NCBI GenBank assembly: GCA_037384645.1
Contig: JARRNT010000001.1
Span: forward strand, 35,092 to 99,091
Source: RI-92 sp037384645
Lineage (GTDB): Bacteria > Pseudomonadota > Gammaproteobacteria > UBA6429 > Thiohalophilaceae
Reading direction: 5' to 3'
Length of the DNA stretch: 64,000 nucleotides
In this document: piece by piece, positions 25,813 to 33,562 of the stretch
Numbering within the stretch: the first letter of the stretch is position 1
Layout of the letters: the number at the start of each line of letters is the position of its first letter
Position numbers and translations under genes: made by a program
The notes under the pieces: model-generated
What the model saw: the letters and a program-made list of their open reading frames with translations, nothing else
What the model was told of the DNA's origin: nothing
The model's database searches: none

Positions 25813-26120
25813 GTCCTGACACCATCAAGACTGATGACCTCATCATCGCCGATCACTTCGGCAGAATGTATTATTCCCTTCGGAACATACAGGCAATCCC
25901 CTGCATGCAGGATCACACTGACACCTCCCATGCTCAGGCGAAACTGCCCGGACAAGACAGCATCGAACTTGTCACAGTCATGCGAATGGGGTGGAAACCG
26001 GGTATCAGGCGGATAGACATAGCGCGTCACACTGAATCCACGTGATATCAGCTTGTCGCGCAAAGCCTGTTCTGATAACACACCATCGCTGGCTGAATCC
26101 CAGTGTTCTACTTCGATCAT
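25809..26120 (-). CDS. Small single-domain cupin protein
   Basis: A 103-residue cupin. The first cupin motif appears as PPHSHDCDKFDAVLSGQFRL with metal-ligand histidines; the second as LHAGDCLYVPKGIIHSAEVI with the last His ligand. It should be a small metal-binding beta-barrel with unknown substrate. Its stop codon overlaps the rlmD start (ATGA), and it begins five bases after the MDR dehydrogenase stop, so the three genes are one transcription unit, perhaps linked by detoxification rather than RNA modification. Confidence 0.85.
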   Translation of the reverse strand: MIEVEHWDSASDGVLSEQALRDKLISRGFSVTRYVYPPDTRFPPHSHDCDKFDAVLSGQFRLSMGGVSVILHAGDCLYVPKGIIHSAEVIGDDEVISLDGVRT

Positions 26121-26125
26121 GCGAG

Positions 26126-27124
26126 TTAGCTGATTTGCAATACAATCTTGCCCTGGGTGCTTCCCTGTTCAATCAGGCTGTGCGCCTGTGGGGCCTGTTC
26201 CAGTGGCAAAACATGTGCGACATGCAAAGATAATTGTTCATTCTCGATCATACGTCTGCATGAATTGAGAATATCGACCTGGTGTGCTCTTGCCTTGGGC
26301 AAATCGCGCAGCATGGGAGTCAACATCAATTCAAAAACGAAGCGAATATTACGTATACGTGCCTCCTTCCAGTCAACATCCGTACCCGGATCGATCAGGG
26401 TCACCAGTGTGCCGTAATGAGCGACTGCGGGTATTGAGGCCTTGCATACGGCTGGACCGACGGTATCAAAGACGACATCGACTCCCTGGCCGTCAGTCCA
26501 GTGATTAATCTCGGCAACGAAATCCTGTTCACGGTAATTAATGACGAGGTCTGCACCGAGTTCCCTGACATAGTCAGCCTTCTCAGGGCTACTGACCGTG
26601 GTTGCAACACGGGCTCCGCGTTGCTTTGCCAGTTGAATGGCCACGTGCCCAACCCCGCCGGCACCGGCATGAATCAACACGCTTTGTCCGGCGGTCAGCA
26701 GTGCGCGGTCAAACATCGCTTCCCATGCGGTAATCAAGACCAAGGGTCCTGCTGCTGCATGCACGAAATCCAGGTTTCTTGGCATGGCGCAAACCTTATC
26801 TGCCTCGATAACCCGGCTTTGCGCATAATTACCCTGTTCGCGACCCAGCCCTCCATCACAAAACCAGACCTTGTCACCGACCTTAAACTGCGTAACCTCT
26901 TCACCTGCCTCGGTCACTACCCCTGCACCATCACAACCCAGTACGGCAGGAAGACCGTTCTCAAAAAATACGCCCCGGCTGCGAATCTTGGTATCAATAG
27001 GATTAATACCTGCGGCATGCAGGTTCACTTTTAACTGATCCGGTGCGAGCAGCTGAGGTTCTGCAATCTCCTGCAGTTGCAAGACCTCGACACCCCCGGC
27101 TTTCGTCATCATGACGGCTTTCAT
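26126..27124 (-). CDS. Quinone-oxidoreductase-like MDR family dehydrogenase
   Basis: A 332-residue zinc-independent medium-chain dehydrogenase/reductase. The N-terminal GroES-like domain (NPIDTKIRSRG, GCDGAGVVTEAGEEVTQFKVGD) precedes the Rossmann domain with the NADPH-binding loop HAGAGGVGHVAIQLAKQRGA. The zinc-ligand pattern of true alcohol dehydrogenases is absent. The family reduces quinones and reactive enones with NADPH. GAGGG precedes the ATG. It is the first gene of the MDR-cupin-rlmD-pseudouridine synthase unit. Confidence 0.92.
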   Translation of the reverse strand: MKAVMMTKAGGVEVLQLQEIAEPQLLAPDQLKVNLHAAGINPIDTKIRSRGVFFENGLPAVLGCDGAGVVTEAGEEVTQFKVGDKVWFCDGGLGREQGNYAQSRVIEADKVCAMPRNLDFVHAAAGPLVLITAWEAMFDRALLTAGQSVLIHAGAGGVGHVAIQLAKQRGARVATTVSSPEKADYVRELGADLVINYREQDFVAEINHWTDGQGVDVVFDTVGPAVCKASIPAVAHYGTLVTLIDPGTDVDWKEARIRNIRFVFELMLTPMLRDLPKARAHQVDILNSCRRMIENEQLSLHVAHVLPLEQAPQAHSLIEQGSTQGKIVLQIS

Positions 27125-27214
27125 GGTATGTGAGCCCTCTGCGTGAATCTCAAAATATAATCCTAGCGGTAAGCGATTCGAAGATAAAGTAATTTACCGG
27201 ATACCTATGCCAGT

Positions 27215-28201
27215 TCATTTGTCGCTAATCCTGGGTGTAACTCCTGTATCCGGGGTATGACTAATCAGGCTGGCGACGACCGCGACCCAGGCCCGGGCAA
27301 TATTGTCCAGCTTATAGCCTCCACCACCCATTACGACCAGACGTCCCTCACACAGTTCATCGGCCAGTGCACACAGGCGGGTTGCAGCGTGCGCATGGGC
27401 CTGTTCTGAATAATGCAGGTGAGTAATAGGATCACCGCGCAGACTGTCAGCACCACATTGAAAAAGAATAAAATCCGGCCGGGCGCTGCGCACGGCATCT
27501 TCGACATCCTGCCAGGCCTGCATAAATTGCGTGTCGTTCGCGTAAGGTGGCATCGGGATATTGAGTTTATTGCCTTTCCCTGGACCCCGCCCGCGCTCGC
27601 TGGCAGAACCGGTACCTGGGTAAAGGTATCGACCATCTTCGTGTAAATCGACAACACACACAGCCGGATTCTCATCAAAGCTGTAATACACCCCATCACC
27701 ATGATGGGCATCGATATCGATATATGCCACCTGCATCACGCCAAACTGGTGAAGCAACTGTTCAATCGCGATGCCACAATCATTAAATATGCAAAAACCT
27801 GCAGCGCTATCCCGCCTGGCATGATGCAAACCGGCGATGGGAATAAAGGCGCGGCGATATTCACCCAGCATGACACGACGCACCGCATCAAGCGTTGTCC
27901 CGACAACAGTCAGCGCAGCCTCATACATCCCGGCAAATACAGGCGTATCGCCGCAGTCCAGCATACCGTGTCCCAGCTGGGACAGGCTTTTGACCTTTTC
28001 AATATATTCTGCTGTATGGAAACGGCGAAGCTGATCCTCACTACCCATGACCGGCGCCAGAACTTCTACCTGTTTATCCTGGTTCTGGGCATAAAATGCA
28101 TTGGCAAAGGCACTATGCCTCTGAGGACCAAAGGCATGACTTGCACCAAAGTTGTAGGCTGCCAGCGCATCCCCCAGGTAGACGCAGACAGGATGTGTCA
28201 T
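27215..28201 (-). CDS. Class II histone-deacetylase-like amidohydrolase
   Basis: A 328-residue member of the arginase/deacetylase superfamily (AcuC/HDAC-like). The active site blocks are intact: GLHHARRDSAAGFCIFNDCG with the His-His pair, YIDIDAHHGDGVYYSF with zinc-binding Asp and His, PGTGSASERGRGPGKGNKLN, FILFQCGADSLRGDP, and GGGGYKLDNIARAW. Bacterial relatives deacetylate acetyl-CoA synthetase, acetoin-related or polyamine substrates. It is followed on the same strand by the next gene at seven bases, and a SET-domain protein lies 440 bases upstream. Confidence 0.93.
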   Translation of the reverse strand: MTHPVCVYLGDALAAYNFGASHAFGPQRHSAFANAFYAQNQDKQVEVLAPVMGSEDQLRRFHTAEYIEKVKSLSQLGHGMLDCGDTPVFAGMYEAALTVVGTTLDAVRRVMLGEYRRAFIPIAGLHHARRDSAAGFCIFNDCGIAIEQLLHQFGVMQVAYIDIDAHHGDGVYYSFDENPAVCVVDLHEDGRYLYPGTGSASERGRGPGKGNKLNIPMPPYANDTQFMQAWQDVEDAVRSARPDFILFQCGADSLRGDPITHLHYSEQAHAHAATRLCALADELCEGRLVVMGGGGYKLDNIARAWVAVVASLISHTPDTGVTPRISDK

Positions 28202-28208
28202 GGCGGGA

Positions 28209-28547
28209 TTATTTGCAGTGTTGACTGATAAGCTTGGCCTCGGGGATGCACTCGTGAATCAGGGCGGCAATCTCCAGGCCCAGACCGGGTCGTGGACGGT
28301 GACTGACCCAGAGCGTCCCCAGTTGGACATTAACCTCGGCAAACAGGATCACCGCGGCATAGCCATTAAGGATGTGCTGGAGCTGGCTATAGATCTGTTG
28401 TTGTTTCTGGAGATGAAATTGTTTTAAGCGCTTGATCAGCATCATGAAATCAGCAGCCAGCTCGCCGTATTCGGTTCGCGTCGGTACCCGTTGCCACAGG
28501 GGTTCTGCGGATTGCAGTTCTGTCGCCTTGATTAGCGAGAATTCCAT
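28209..28547 (-). CDS. Unknown small protein next to the deacetylase
   Basis: A 112-residue soluble protein. It has a helical, Lys/Gln-rich middle (MLIKRLKQFHLQKQQQIYSQ), then a strand-rich end with FAEVNVQLGTLWVSHRPRPG and IHECIPEAKL. AGGGGG precedes the ATG. It ends seven bases upstream of the deacetylase start, so the two are almost certainly co-translated and it may be a partner. No family recognised. Confidence 0.72.
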   Translation of the reverse strand: MEFSLIKATELQSAEPLWQRVPTRTEYGELAADFMMLIKRLKQFHLQKQQQIYSQLQHILNGYAAVILFAEVNVQLGTLWVSHRPRPGLGLEIAALIHECIPEAKLISQHCK

Positions 28548-28643
28548 GAAGCCCCCTGCTGTTGCCTTACTCTATTCATTCAGCGTAGCCGATTTGCTGC
28601 ATGAAGCCAACTGCCAGGGCAGGAATTAATTCACCCCGAGGAT

Positions 28644-28973
28644 TTAAGTCTTTGCTTGTTCTTCTGAACAGCTATAGTCGTGGGTGATTTCCTCGCCGGC
28701 ATAAATGTCTCGCAAGGCGCAGACTTCGAGAGTGTCGTACAGGATAACATTCGGCGTATCGCTATGATTAATGTACTTATATTTACACAACATTCGCACC
28801 CCGATGCTATCACTGATCCACAACACATAGGCATCATCCTTGATAGTGCGTATGCCGCGGATTTTACCCAGTATTGTCCCGGCTTCGATCATACTGGTAG
28901 CAAACAGGCCCTTGCCATGAATCGGGCTGTTTCCTATTCGCAATCGCTGCTTGTCAGACATTAATAAAAACAT
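28644..28973 (-). CDS. SET-domain protein (putative lysine methyltransferase)
   Basis: A minimal 109-residue SET domain. The expected blocks are in order: NSPIHGKGLFATSMIEAGTI (the GxGxF-type SAM site), YKYINHSDTPNVILY (the NHS pseudoknot motif) and IYAGEEITHDYS with the catalytic Tyr. Post-SET cysteines are lacking. Such short bacterial SET proteins methylate lysines on proteins, but targets are unknown. Its ATG is three bases after the stop of the upstream DUF924 gene, so they are co-transcribed. Confidence 0.88.
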   Translation of the reverse strand: MFLLMSDKQRLRIGNSPIHGKGLFATSMIEAGTILGKIRGIRTIKDDAYVLWISDSIGVRMLCKYKYINHSDTPNVILYDTLEVCALRDIYAGEEITHDYSCSEEQAKT

Positions 28974-28976
28974 CGG

Positions 28977-29558
28977 TTATCCCTTGAATGCATCCTTGCT
29001 CTCCAGCCAGGCCACTTCTTCGGCAGTACTCTCACGTCCAAGGATAGCATTACGATGCGGGAAACGACCAAAGCGACGTACAATCTCACGGTGATGATGG
29101 GCAAAGCGCAGATTCTTTTCCAGGCCAGCACGGGTAAAAAGTTTCACCGAGGTCTCCTGGTCTTCCAGGTTTTCGCTATGCATATAGGGCAGATACATAA
29201 ATGCCTTTTGTGCTCCAGGCAAGTGCTGGTCCAGCCCGCGAGAGATTGCCTGGCTCGCAACCCGCCGTGCCCGTTCCTCGCTGGCAAAGCTCCGGGACTG
29301 GCCTCGATAAATATTCAATGGAATCTGATCGAACAAGATAACCAGTGCCAGCGCTCCCTCCGCGCTTGTCTGCCAGTCATCCAGTTCACCGCGGCATGCC
29401 GCGGCATAGGTATCGGCAAAGTGCGCGCGCAATTCATCATCGAATGCTGGCGTGGAATTAAACCAGAATTTAGCCACTCGTTCGGAAAACCAGAAATCAA
29501 TCAGTTCTCTGGCGCTAACAATGTCCGTCTTGTCGCTGTCTGCTGACATAAGCTTCAC
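28977..29558 (-). CDS. DUF924-family protein
   Basis: A 193-residue helical (TPR-like) cytoplasmic protein of DUF924. Typical blocks are ELIDFWFSERVAKFWFNSTP, ALALVILFDQIPLNIYRGQS, FMYLPYMHSENLEDQETSVK and RFGRFPHRNAILGRESTAEE. The GTG at 29558 overlaps the TGA of the upstream phospholipase-like gene (GTGA) and has AAGGAAAA upstream, so it is preferred to the ATG at 29549. Function unknown. Confidence 0.9.
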   Translation of the reverse strand: MKLMSADSDKTDIVSARELIDFWFSERVAKFWFNSTPAFDDELRAHFADTYAAACRGELDDWQTSAEGALALVILFDQIPLNIYRGQSRSFASEERARRVASQAISRGLDQHLPGAQKAFMYLPYMHSENLEDQETSVKLFTRAGLEKNLRFAHHHREIVRRFGRFPHRNAILGRESTAEEVAWLESKDAFKG

Positions 29559-30124
29559 TTTTCCTTTTCAGCACATTGAGGCCAGCCATAGCCCCACCGC
29601 CAGGGCAAGCCGGTGCATGGCATGCCGCCAACTCGTACGGCCCGATACATCAACCCGGCAATAATGTGAAAATTGTGCTCAATGATGGCTGGTGACAGGT
29701 GAAACTGATGCGCAAACTGTGTTTTGTGTGTTTTACCAAAATCTATCACACATTGTTGTAATGCCGCATCGGCCTGCTGGCGTTTGTCAAAACCCTGTTC
29801 GGTTTCGCCACGCCAGTAAGCCCGATCATGGACGACACAACAACTTTCATAAGGAGGCCTGTTACCAAATATCTGCTTGAACGCCGGTATCGCCCTGGCC
29901 AGGAAACGCCAGCCTTCTGACAGACCGCCACTACAACCGTCCGTGGTAAAGCTTGCCAGATGATTGTGTTGATCGGCCTGTACCCTGGCCAGTAATTGAT
30001 AACGTGGGAGTTCCAGTTTGCGCTCGCGCTGTTCAAGCCCATCCTGCTGTAACCCGGCAGTCGCACTCAGGGTTGGAAATGTCCAGGATAACAAAAGAAG
30101 TAATATAAAAGGTCGTGCCTGCAT
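29555..30124 (-). CDS. Secreted phospholipase A2-like protein
   Basis: A 189-residue exported protein. The signal peptide MQARPFILLLLLSWTFPTLS is followed by a charged region. The core has DGCSGGLSEGW, which resembles a calcium-binding loop, and ESCCVVHDRAYWRGE, matching the CCxxHDxxY catalytic helix of secreted phospholipase A2 with its His-Asp pair. A second Cys pair and a Trp-rich C-terminus follow. The likely role is hydrolysis of phospholipid acyl esters in the periplasm or outside. The start at 30124 lies three bases after the msrA stop; it overlaps the DUF924 start. Homology rests on the motif, not on a full alignment. Confidence 0.72.
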   Translation of the reverse strand: MQARPFILLLLLSWTFPTLSATAGLQQDGLEQRERKLELPRYQLLARVQADQHNHLASFTTDGCSGGLSEGWRFLARAIPAFKQIFGNRPPYESCCVVHDRAYWRGETEQGFDKRQQADAALQQCVIDFGKTHKTQFAHQFHLSPAIIEHNFHIIAGLMYRAVRVGGMPCTGLPWRWGYGWPQCAEKEK

Positions 30125-30126
30125 GC

Positions 30127-30762
30127 CTAGTCGGGATAGGCAACGCCGATACCGCCCAGCCCGCAATAACCGCCGGGATTCTTTGCCAGGTATTGCTGGT
30201 GATATTCTTCGGCATAATAAAATTCAGGCGCCGGCTGAATTTCCGTCGTGATTACCGCGCGCCCCGCCTCCTGCAGCGCTTGTTGAAAACGCTTCATGCT
30301 CTGTTCCGCGGCAGCGCGTTGTTCTTCACTGAAGACATAAATACCGGAACGGTACTGGGTACCGACATCGTTGCCCTGGCGCATTCCCTGGGTAGGATCA
30401 TGGGATTCCCAGAATACTTTCAACAGGTCATGGTAACTGACCTGTTTCGGATCATAAATCACCAGCACGACTTCATTATGCCCGGTATAGCCGGTACAGA
30501 CTTCCTGGTAAGTAGGATTCGGTGTCAGGCCGCCTGCGTAACCCGCAGCAGTGGTATAAACACCGGGTGTTTGCCAGAACTTACGCTCAGCCCCCCAGAA
30601 ACAGCCCAATCCAAACATGGCCTGTTGCAGTCCCTGAGGAAATGGCGGAGTGAGGGTATGACCGTTCACATAGTGTTGTTGCGGGACCTCGATCGGTGTA
30701 TCACGTCCTGGCAAGGCCTCAGACGGCGACGGCATAGACAGCATTTTTGCAAAACCCGCCAT
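30127..30762 (-). CDS. msrA: Peptide methionine-S-sulfoxide reductase MsrA
   Basis: A 211-residue MsrA. The catalytic motif GLGCFWGAERKFW holds the nucleophilic Cys; further family blocks are TAAGYAGGLTPNPTYQEVCT, GHNEVVLVIYDP, FWESHDPTQGMRQGNDVGTQ and AEEYHQQYLAKNPGGYCG with the resolving Cys. It repairs oxidised methionine. GGAGG lies just upstream of the ATG at 30762. Roughly 45 residues precede the catalytic domain, as in E. coli MsrA. It is first in a short unit with the phospholipase-like, DUF924 and SET genes, which may therefore be expressed under oxidative or envelope stress. Confidence 0.96.
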   Translation of the reverse strand: MAGFAKMLSMPSPSEALPGRDTPIEVPQQHYVNGHTLTPPFPQGLQQAMFGLGCFWGAERKFWQTPGVYTTAAGYAGGLTPNPTYQEVCTGYTGHNEVVLVIYDPKQVSYHDLLKVFWESHDPTQGMRQGNDVGTQYRSGIYVFSEEQRAAAEQSMKRFQQALQEAGRAVITTEIQPAPEFYYAEEYHQQYLAKNPGGYCGLGGIGVAYPD

Positions 30763-30829
30763 GATGTATCCTCCTGCAATCGGACTCACTAGTGTGCCCG
30801 GGCTTTGCGTAGCTGACAAGTACCACACT

Positions 30830-30842
30830 CCCCTATATGGGG
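30830..30842. promoter_or_regulatory. Palindrome CCCC-TATAT-GGGG upstream of msrA
   Basis: A perfect inverted repeat, 68 bases upstream of the msrA start and after the terminator of the preceding gene, within the only sizeable gap of this run. Its position fits an operator in the msrA promoter; a chance match is possible because the arms are short. Confidence 0.3.
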
Positions 30843-30872
30843 TCATGGATGTCGGTTTCGTCACACCACAAT

Positions 30873-30891
30873 AAAAAGCCCGGCAGGCCGG
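30873..30891 (-). terminator. Rho-independent terminator after the 30943-31194 gene
   Basis: On the minus strand CCGG-CCTG-CCGG is followed by GC and five T, 52 bases after the stop at 30943. The stem is short but the T-run is immediate. It separates the small gene from msrA. Confidence 0.5.
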
Positions 30892-30942
30892 AGAGGATGA
30901 CAACATCAGCTGGAATCAGGATGCGCGATCCCTGTACAGGGT

Positions 30943-31194
30943 TCAATGCATGACGGCTCGCATGTGAACCCGTGCCCGCATCGGAAACTGGAGTATTCCC
31001 TGGTGACGACGCAGGTCGCGCAGATACAGTTTGCCGCAACGATAGCCTTCACGAAAAGATAATTTGAGCTGCTCAACCCGGGTGATCTGTCCACCCTGCA
31101 GGGCATGCAGGAACCCCCGGCAAAAACGGTCTTCACGCAAATGTGACGGAATCTTGATCCCCACATCATGTGGGCTGGGGTAATGAGTCTGCAT
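30943..31194 (-). CDS. Small basic protein of unknown function
   Basis: An 83-residue Arg/His-rich protein from ATG 31194, which has a strong GGAGG six bases upstream. It begins MQTHYPSPHDVGIKIPSHLR and contains CRGFLHALQGG, two Cys and many Arg. No domain was recognised; a nucleic-acid or metal-binding role is possible but unsupported. A terminator-like hairpin follows. Confidence 0.65.
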   Translation of the reverse strand: MQTHYPSPHDVGIKIPSHLREDRFCRGFLHALQGGQITRVEQLKLSFREGYRCGKLYLRDLRRHQGILQFPMRARVHMRAVMH

Positions 31195-31277
31195 ATCCAC
31201 CTCCTGGATTGGCAGCACTTCATATCATATTTACGACCAGGCAGTGCCCAGACTTTAGCCGGCCAGGGGTGGAGGAA

Positions 31278-31904
31278 TTATGCAGCGGATGCAGAAGTAT
31301 TATGGCTCATGGAAAATAACTTGTCTTTCGCATCTTCGTAGACTTTCTGTGGAATGACACCCTCTGCTGCCAGCCGACGCAGCATCCTGATCTCCCCGGC
31401 GATCTGCTGTTCGGGTTTGAGATCCCAAAAACTACGGGTCTTTTGCCGGTAGGTCTCGAAAGCCTCGTGAAATGCCTTGAAGCTCCGGTTATCCGGTTTC
31501 CCGATCAGAATGTCAAACAATGGCACCCTGGAATATGCCGTATAATAAACCCGCTTACGTGCAAAATTCATAAACAGCATAAACAGGCCAATCAAGACGG
31601 CGACCACCAACACACCCAGAATAGCAAAGTCTACAATCTGGGCCTTGAGATCAAGCTGGGACTTAACCAGTAAATAAACCGGGATGGCTAACAAGCCAAT
31701 CAGCGCCAGCCAGAACCAGGCCCAGGCGATTTGTAGACGGATTTTGCTTTTCTCAGCCAGCGCCAGCATCGGGACACTGAAGACTTTATTCCTGGATTTG
31801 CTGCCAATGGCGATACGGATATTTTTACCATTGACTATCTGGTATTCACGGATCTGACCATAACAGCCTAGTTGACGCAATTGTGCGTTGATCTCATTCG
31901 ACAT
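31278..31904 (-). CDS. Membrane protein with a SHOCT-like C-terminus
   Basis: A 208-residue protein with two central membrane helices (about 58-80 and 90-112). The N-terminal cytoplasmic part includes GKNIRIAIGSKSRNKVFSVP. The C-terminal segment AGEIRMLRRLAAEGVIPQKV resembles the short SHOCT oligomerisation motif (L-L-G-V-I-x-x-x-F/Y). Function unknown. It starts 16 bases after the yihY stop on the same strand, so it probably shares that transcript. Confidence 0.75.
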   Translation of the reverse strand: MSNEINAQLRQLGCYGQIREYQIVNGKNIRIAIGSKSRNKVFSVPMLALAEKSKIRLQIAWAWFWLALIGLLAIPVYLLVKSQLDLKAQIVDFAILGVLVVAVLIGLFMLFMNFARKRVYYTAYSRVPLFDILIGKPDNRSFKAFHEAFETYRQKTRSFWDLKPEQQIAGEIRMLRRLAAEGVIPQKVYEDAKDKLFSMSHNTSASAA

Positions 31905-31920
31905 AATGATTAATTCGAAA

Positions 31921-33294
31921 TTACAAACTTTGTTTCGGTATTTTATCCTGACTTATCATTGTTTTATCGTCATTCATAACGAGATCCTTGAGACTTTTTC
32001 CGGCCAGTATGTCCATCGCAGCAGCCTGGTAGGCATGGAACAGGGTTTCGGTTTCTTCGGAAAGTGTGATCCTGTCGGCATTCATGAACTCATCTTCATC
32101 CGCCTCCCGCACCACACGCAGGATATCTGTCAATGGCATGGACTCAGGTGCCTGGGCCGGCAAAAACGCGGGGATCTCAGCATCAGTACGCGACAATAGT
32201 CCAGACGTCACCAGGCTGTTGATGATGGGATGCACCAGATCCGAGGCAATATTCATGGATTGCGCCAGTTCATGCGTATTCAGGGGGGGCTCGTGCCGGT
32301 AGTACCGGGTCACCACCGCTGCCATCACGGCCAGGGCCAGTTTTTCCCTGATGCGATTACTGAGACTCATGTGACGGCGCTGGCGGGCACGAAAGTCAGG
32401 GTTCTGCAGATAGAATGAAATACTGGCACCGGTAAGCAGGATGGTCCAGCTGATGTACAACCAGATCATGAAAAAGAACAGGGTCGCAAAGGCCGAATAA
32501 ATCGCTGTATAGTTTGCAGTAGTGATAAATGAGGCAAACAACCAGCCAACGGTTTCCCATAATATGCCGGCCACCGTGGCACCCGCTAACGCATAACGTG
32601 GCTGTACACGCGTATTGGGGATATAGATATAGATCACGGTAAAGGCCAGGATAATCAGTAAATACGGCAGCAGATGACTGACCAGGTCGATCACAACGCC
32701 GATTACCGGGCTGGTAGTAAGAAACAAAAATACCTGGCTATGGGTAACAGTCGCGGTCAGGCCCATGGCGGAAAACACCAGTACCGGCCCGATCAGGACG
32801 ACACTAAGATAATCACTGAAACGTCTGGCCAGGGAGCGATCCTCGGTAACGTGCCAGGTAAAATTAAATGCCGCCTCGATCTTTTGCATCAGCGAGATCA
32901 CGGTATACAACAACATGGCGATACCTACTGAGCCGAGCAGACCCGAGTTAATACCTTCCACAAAGTTGATAATCGTTTTAGTGATTTCATCACCGCGCTC
33001 ACCAAGCGGCGTCAGAAAATTACGCAAATACAACTCAATCTGGGTATGCGCGCCAAAACCCTTGAGAACCGAAACGCTGACTGCCAGCAGCGGTACCAGC
33101 GACAGCAATGTAGTGTAGACCAGGCTCATCGCCCGCAGGCTGAGCTGACCGTCGAAGGCCACATCACGGATTGTCAGATAGGCAATACGCAGCGTGCTGA
33201 TTCCGCATCTCTGCCATTTATTCATCGTGCCCGGTTGTTTATCCCAGGTGAATTTATTAATACGCCGGGTCCAGTCTGTAATGATGTTGAGCAT
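31921..33294 (-). CDS. YihY/BrkB-family inner-membrane protein
   Basis: About 457 residues. The N-terminal 300 residues form the YihY (formerly RNase BN) membrane domain with six predicted helices and family blocks SLRAMSLVYTTLLSLVPLLA, VYIYIPNTRVQPRYALAGA and WLYISWTILLTGASISFYLQ. The C-terminal 150 residues are a soluble winged-helix-like region (LNTHELAQSMNIASDLVHPI), present in longer family members. The name RNase BN is historical; a nuclease role is not supported. GGAAA precedes the ATG at 33294; an ATG at 33309 is also possible. Confidence 0.92.
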   Translation of the reverse strand: MLNIITDWTRRINKFTWDKQPGTMNKWQRCGISTLRIAYLTIRDVAFDGQLSLRAMSLVYTTLLSLVPLLAVSVSVLKGFGAHTQIELYLRNFLTPLGERGDEITKTIINFVEGINSGLLGSVGIAMLLYTVISLMQKIEAAFNFTWHVTEDRSLARRFSDYLSVVLIGPVLVFSAMGLTATVTHSQVFLFLTTSPVIGVVIDLVSHLLPYLLIILAFTVIYIYIPNTRVQPRYALAGATVAGILWETVGWLFASFITTANYTAIYSAFATLFFFMIWLYISWTILLTGASISFYLQNPDFRARQRRHMSLSNRIREKLALAVMAAVVTRYYRHEPPLNTHELAQSMNIASDLVHPIINSLVTSGLLSRTDAEIPAFLPAQAPESMPLTDILRVVREADEDEFMNADRITLSEETETLFHAYQAAAMDILAGKSLKDLVMNDDKTMISQDKIPKQSL

Positions 33295-33562
33295 TGAGCA
33301 GGTTTCCATCGCTGGGATGTTTTGATAAGTCTAACCGGTTTTAACAGGATTTACAGTGGCATGCCGACTGACGCCCTTTTAGCTGGTTGCACACTTCATG
33401 TTTTATTTGCTTATCGTATACTAAGCCATCAGTACACTTGCTTACGTGTTATGACTATTCAGAAATATTCTGATCCCGGGCCGCTTCCTGGATTAACACG
33501 CCGATGTACCAGGCATCCCCTTAAGGCCGGAATTACGAATGCGGACATGCTGTGCCGGGTGA

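Noticed and set aside
27215..28973. Reading the deacetylase and SET genes as a transferred eukaryote-like chromatin module
   Set aside because: Both proteins look like ordinary bacterial family members and no histone-like gene or compositional break is present; kept only as a neighbourhood observation.
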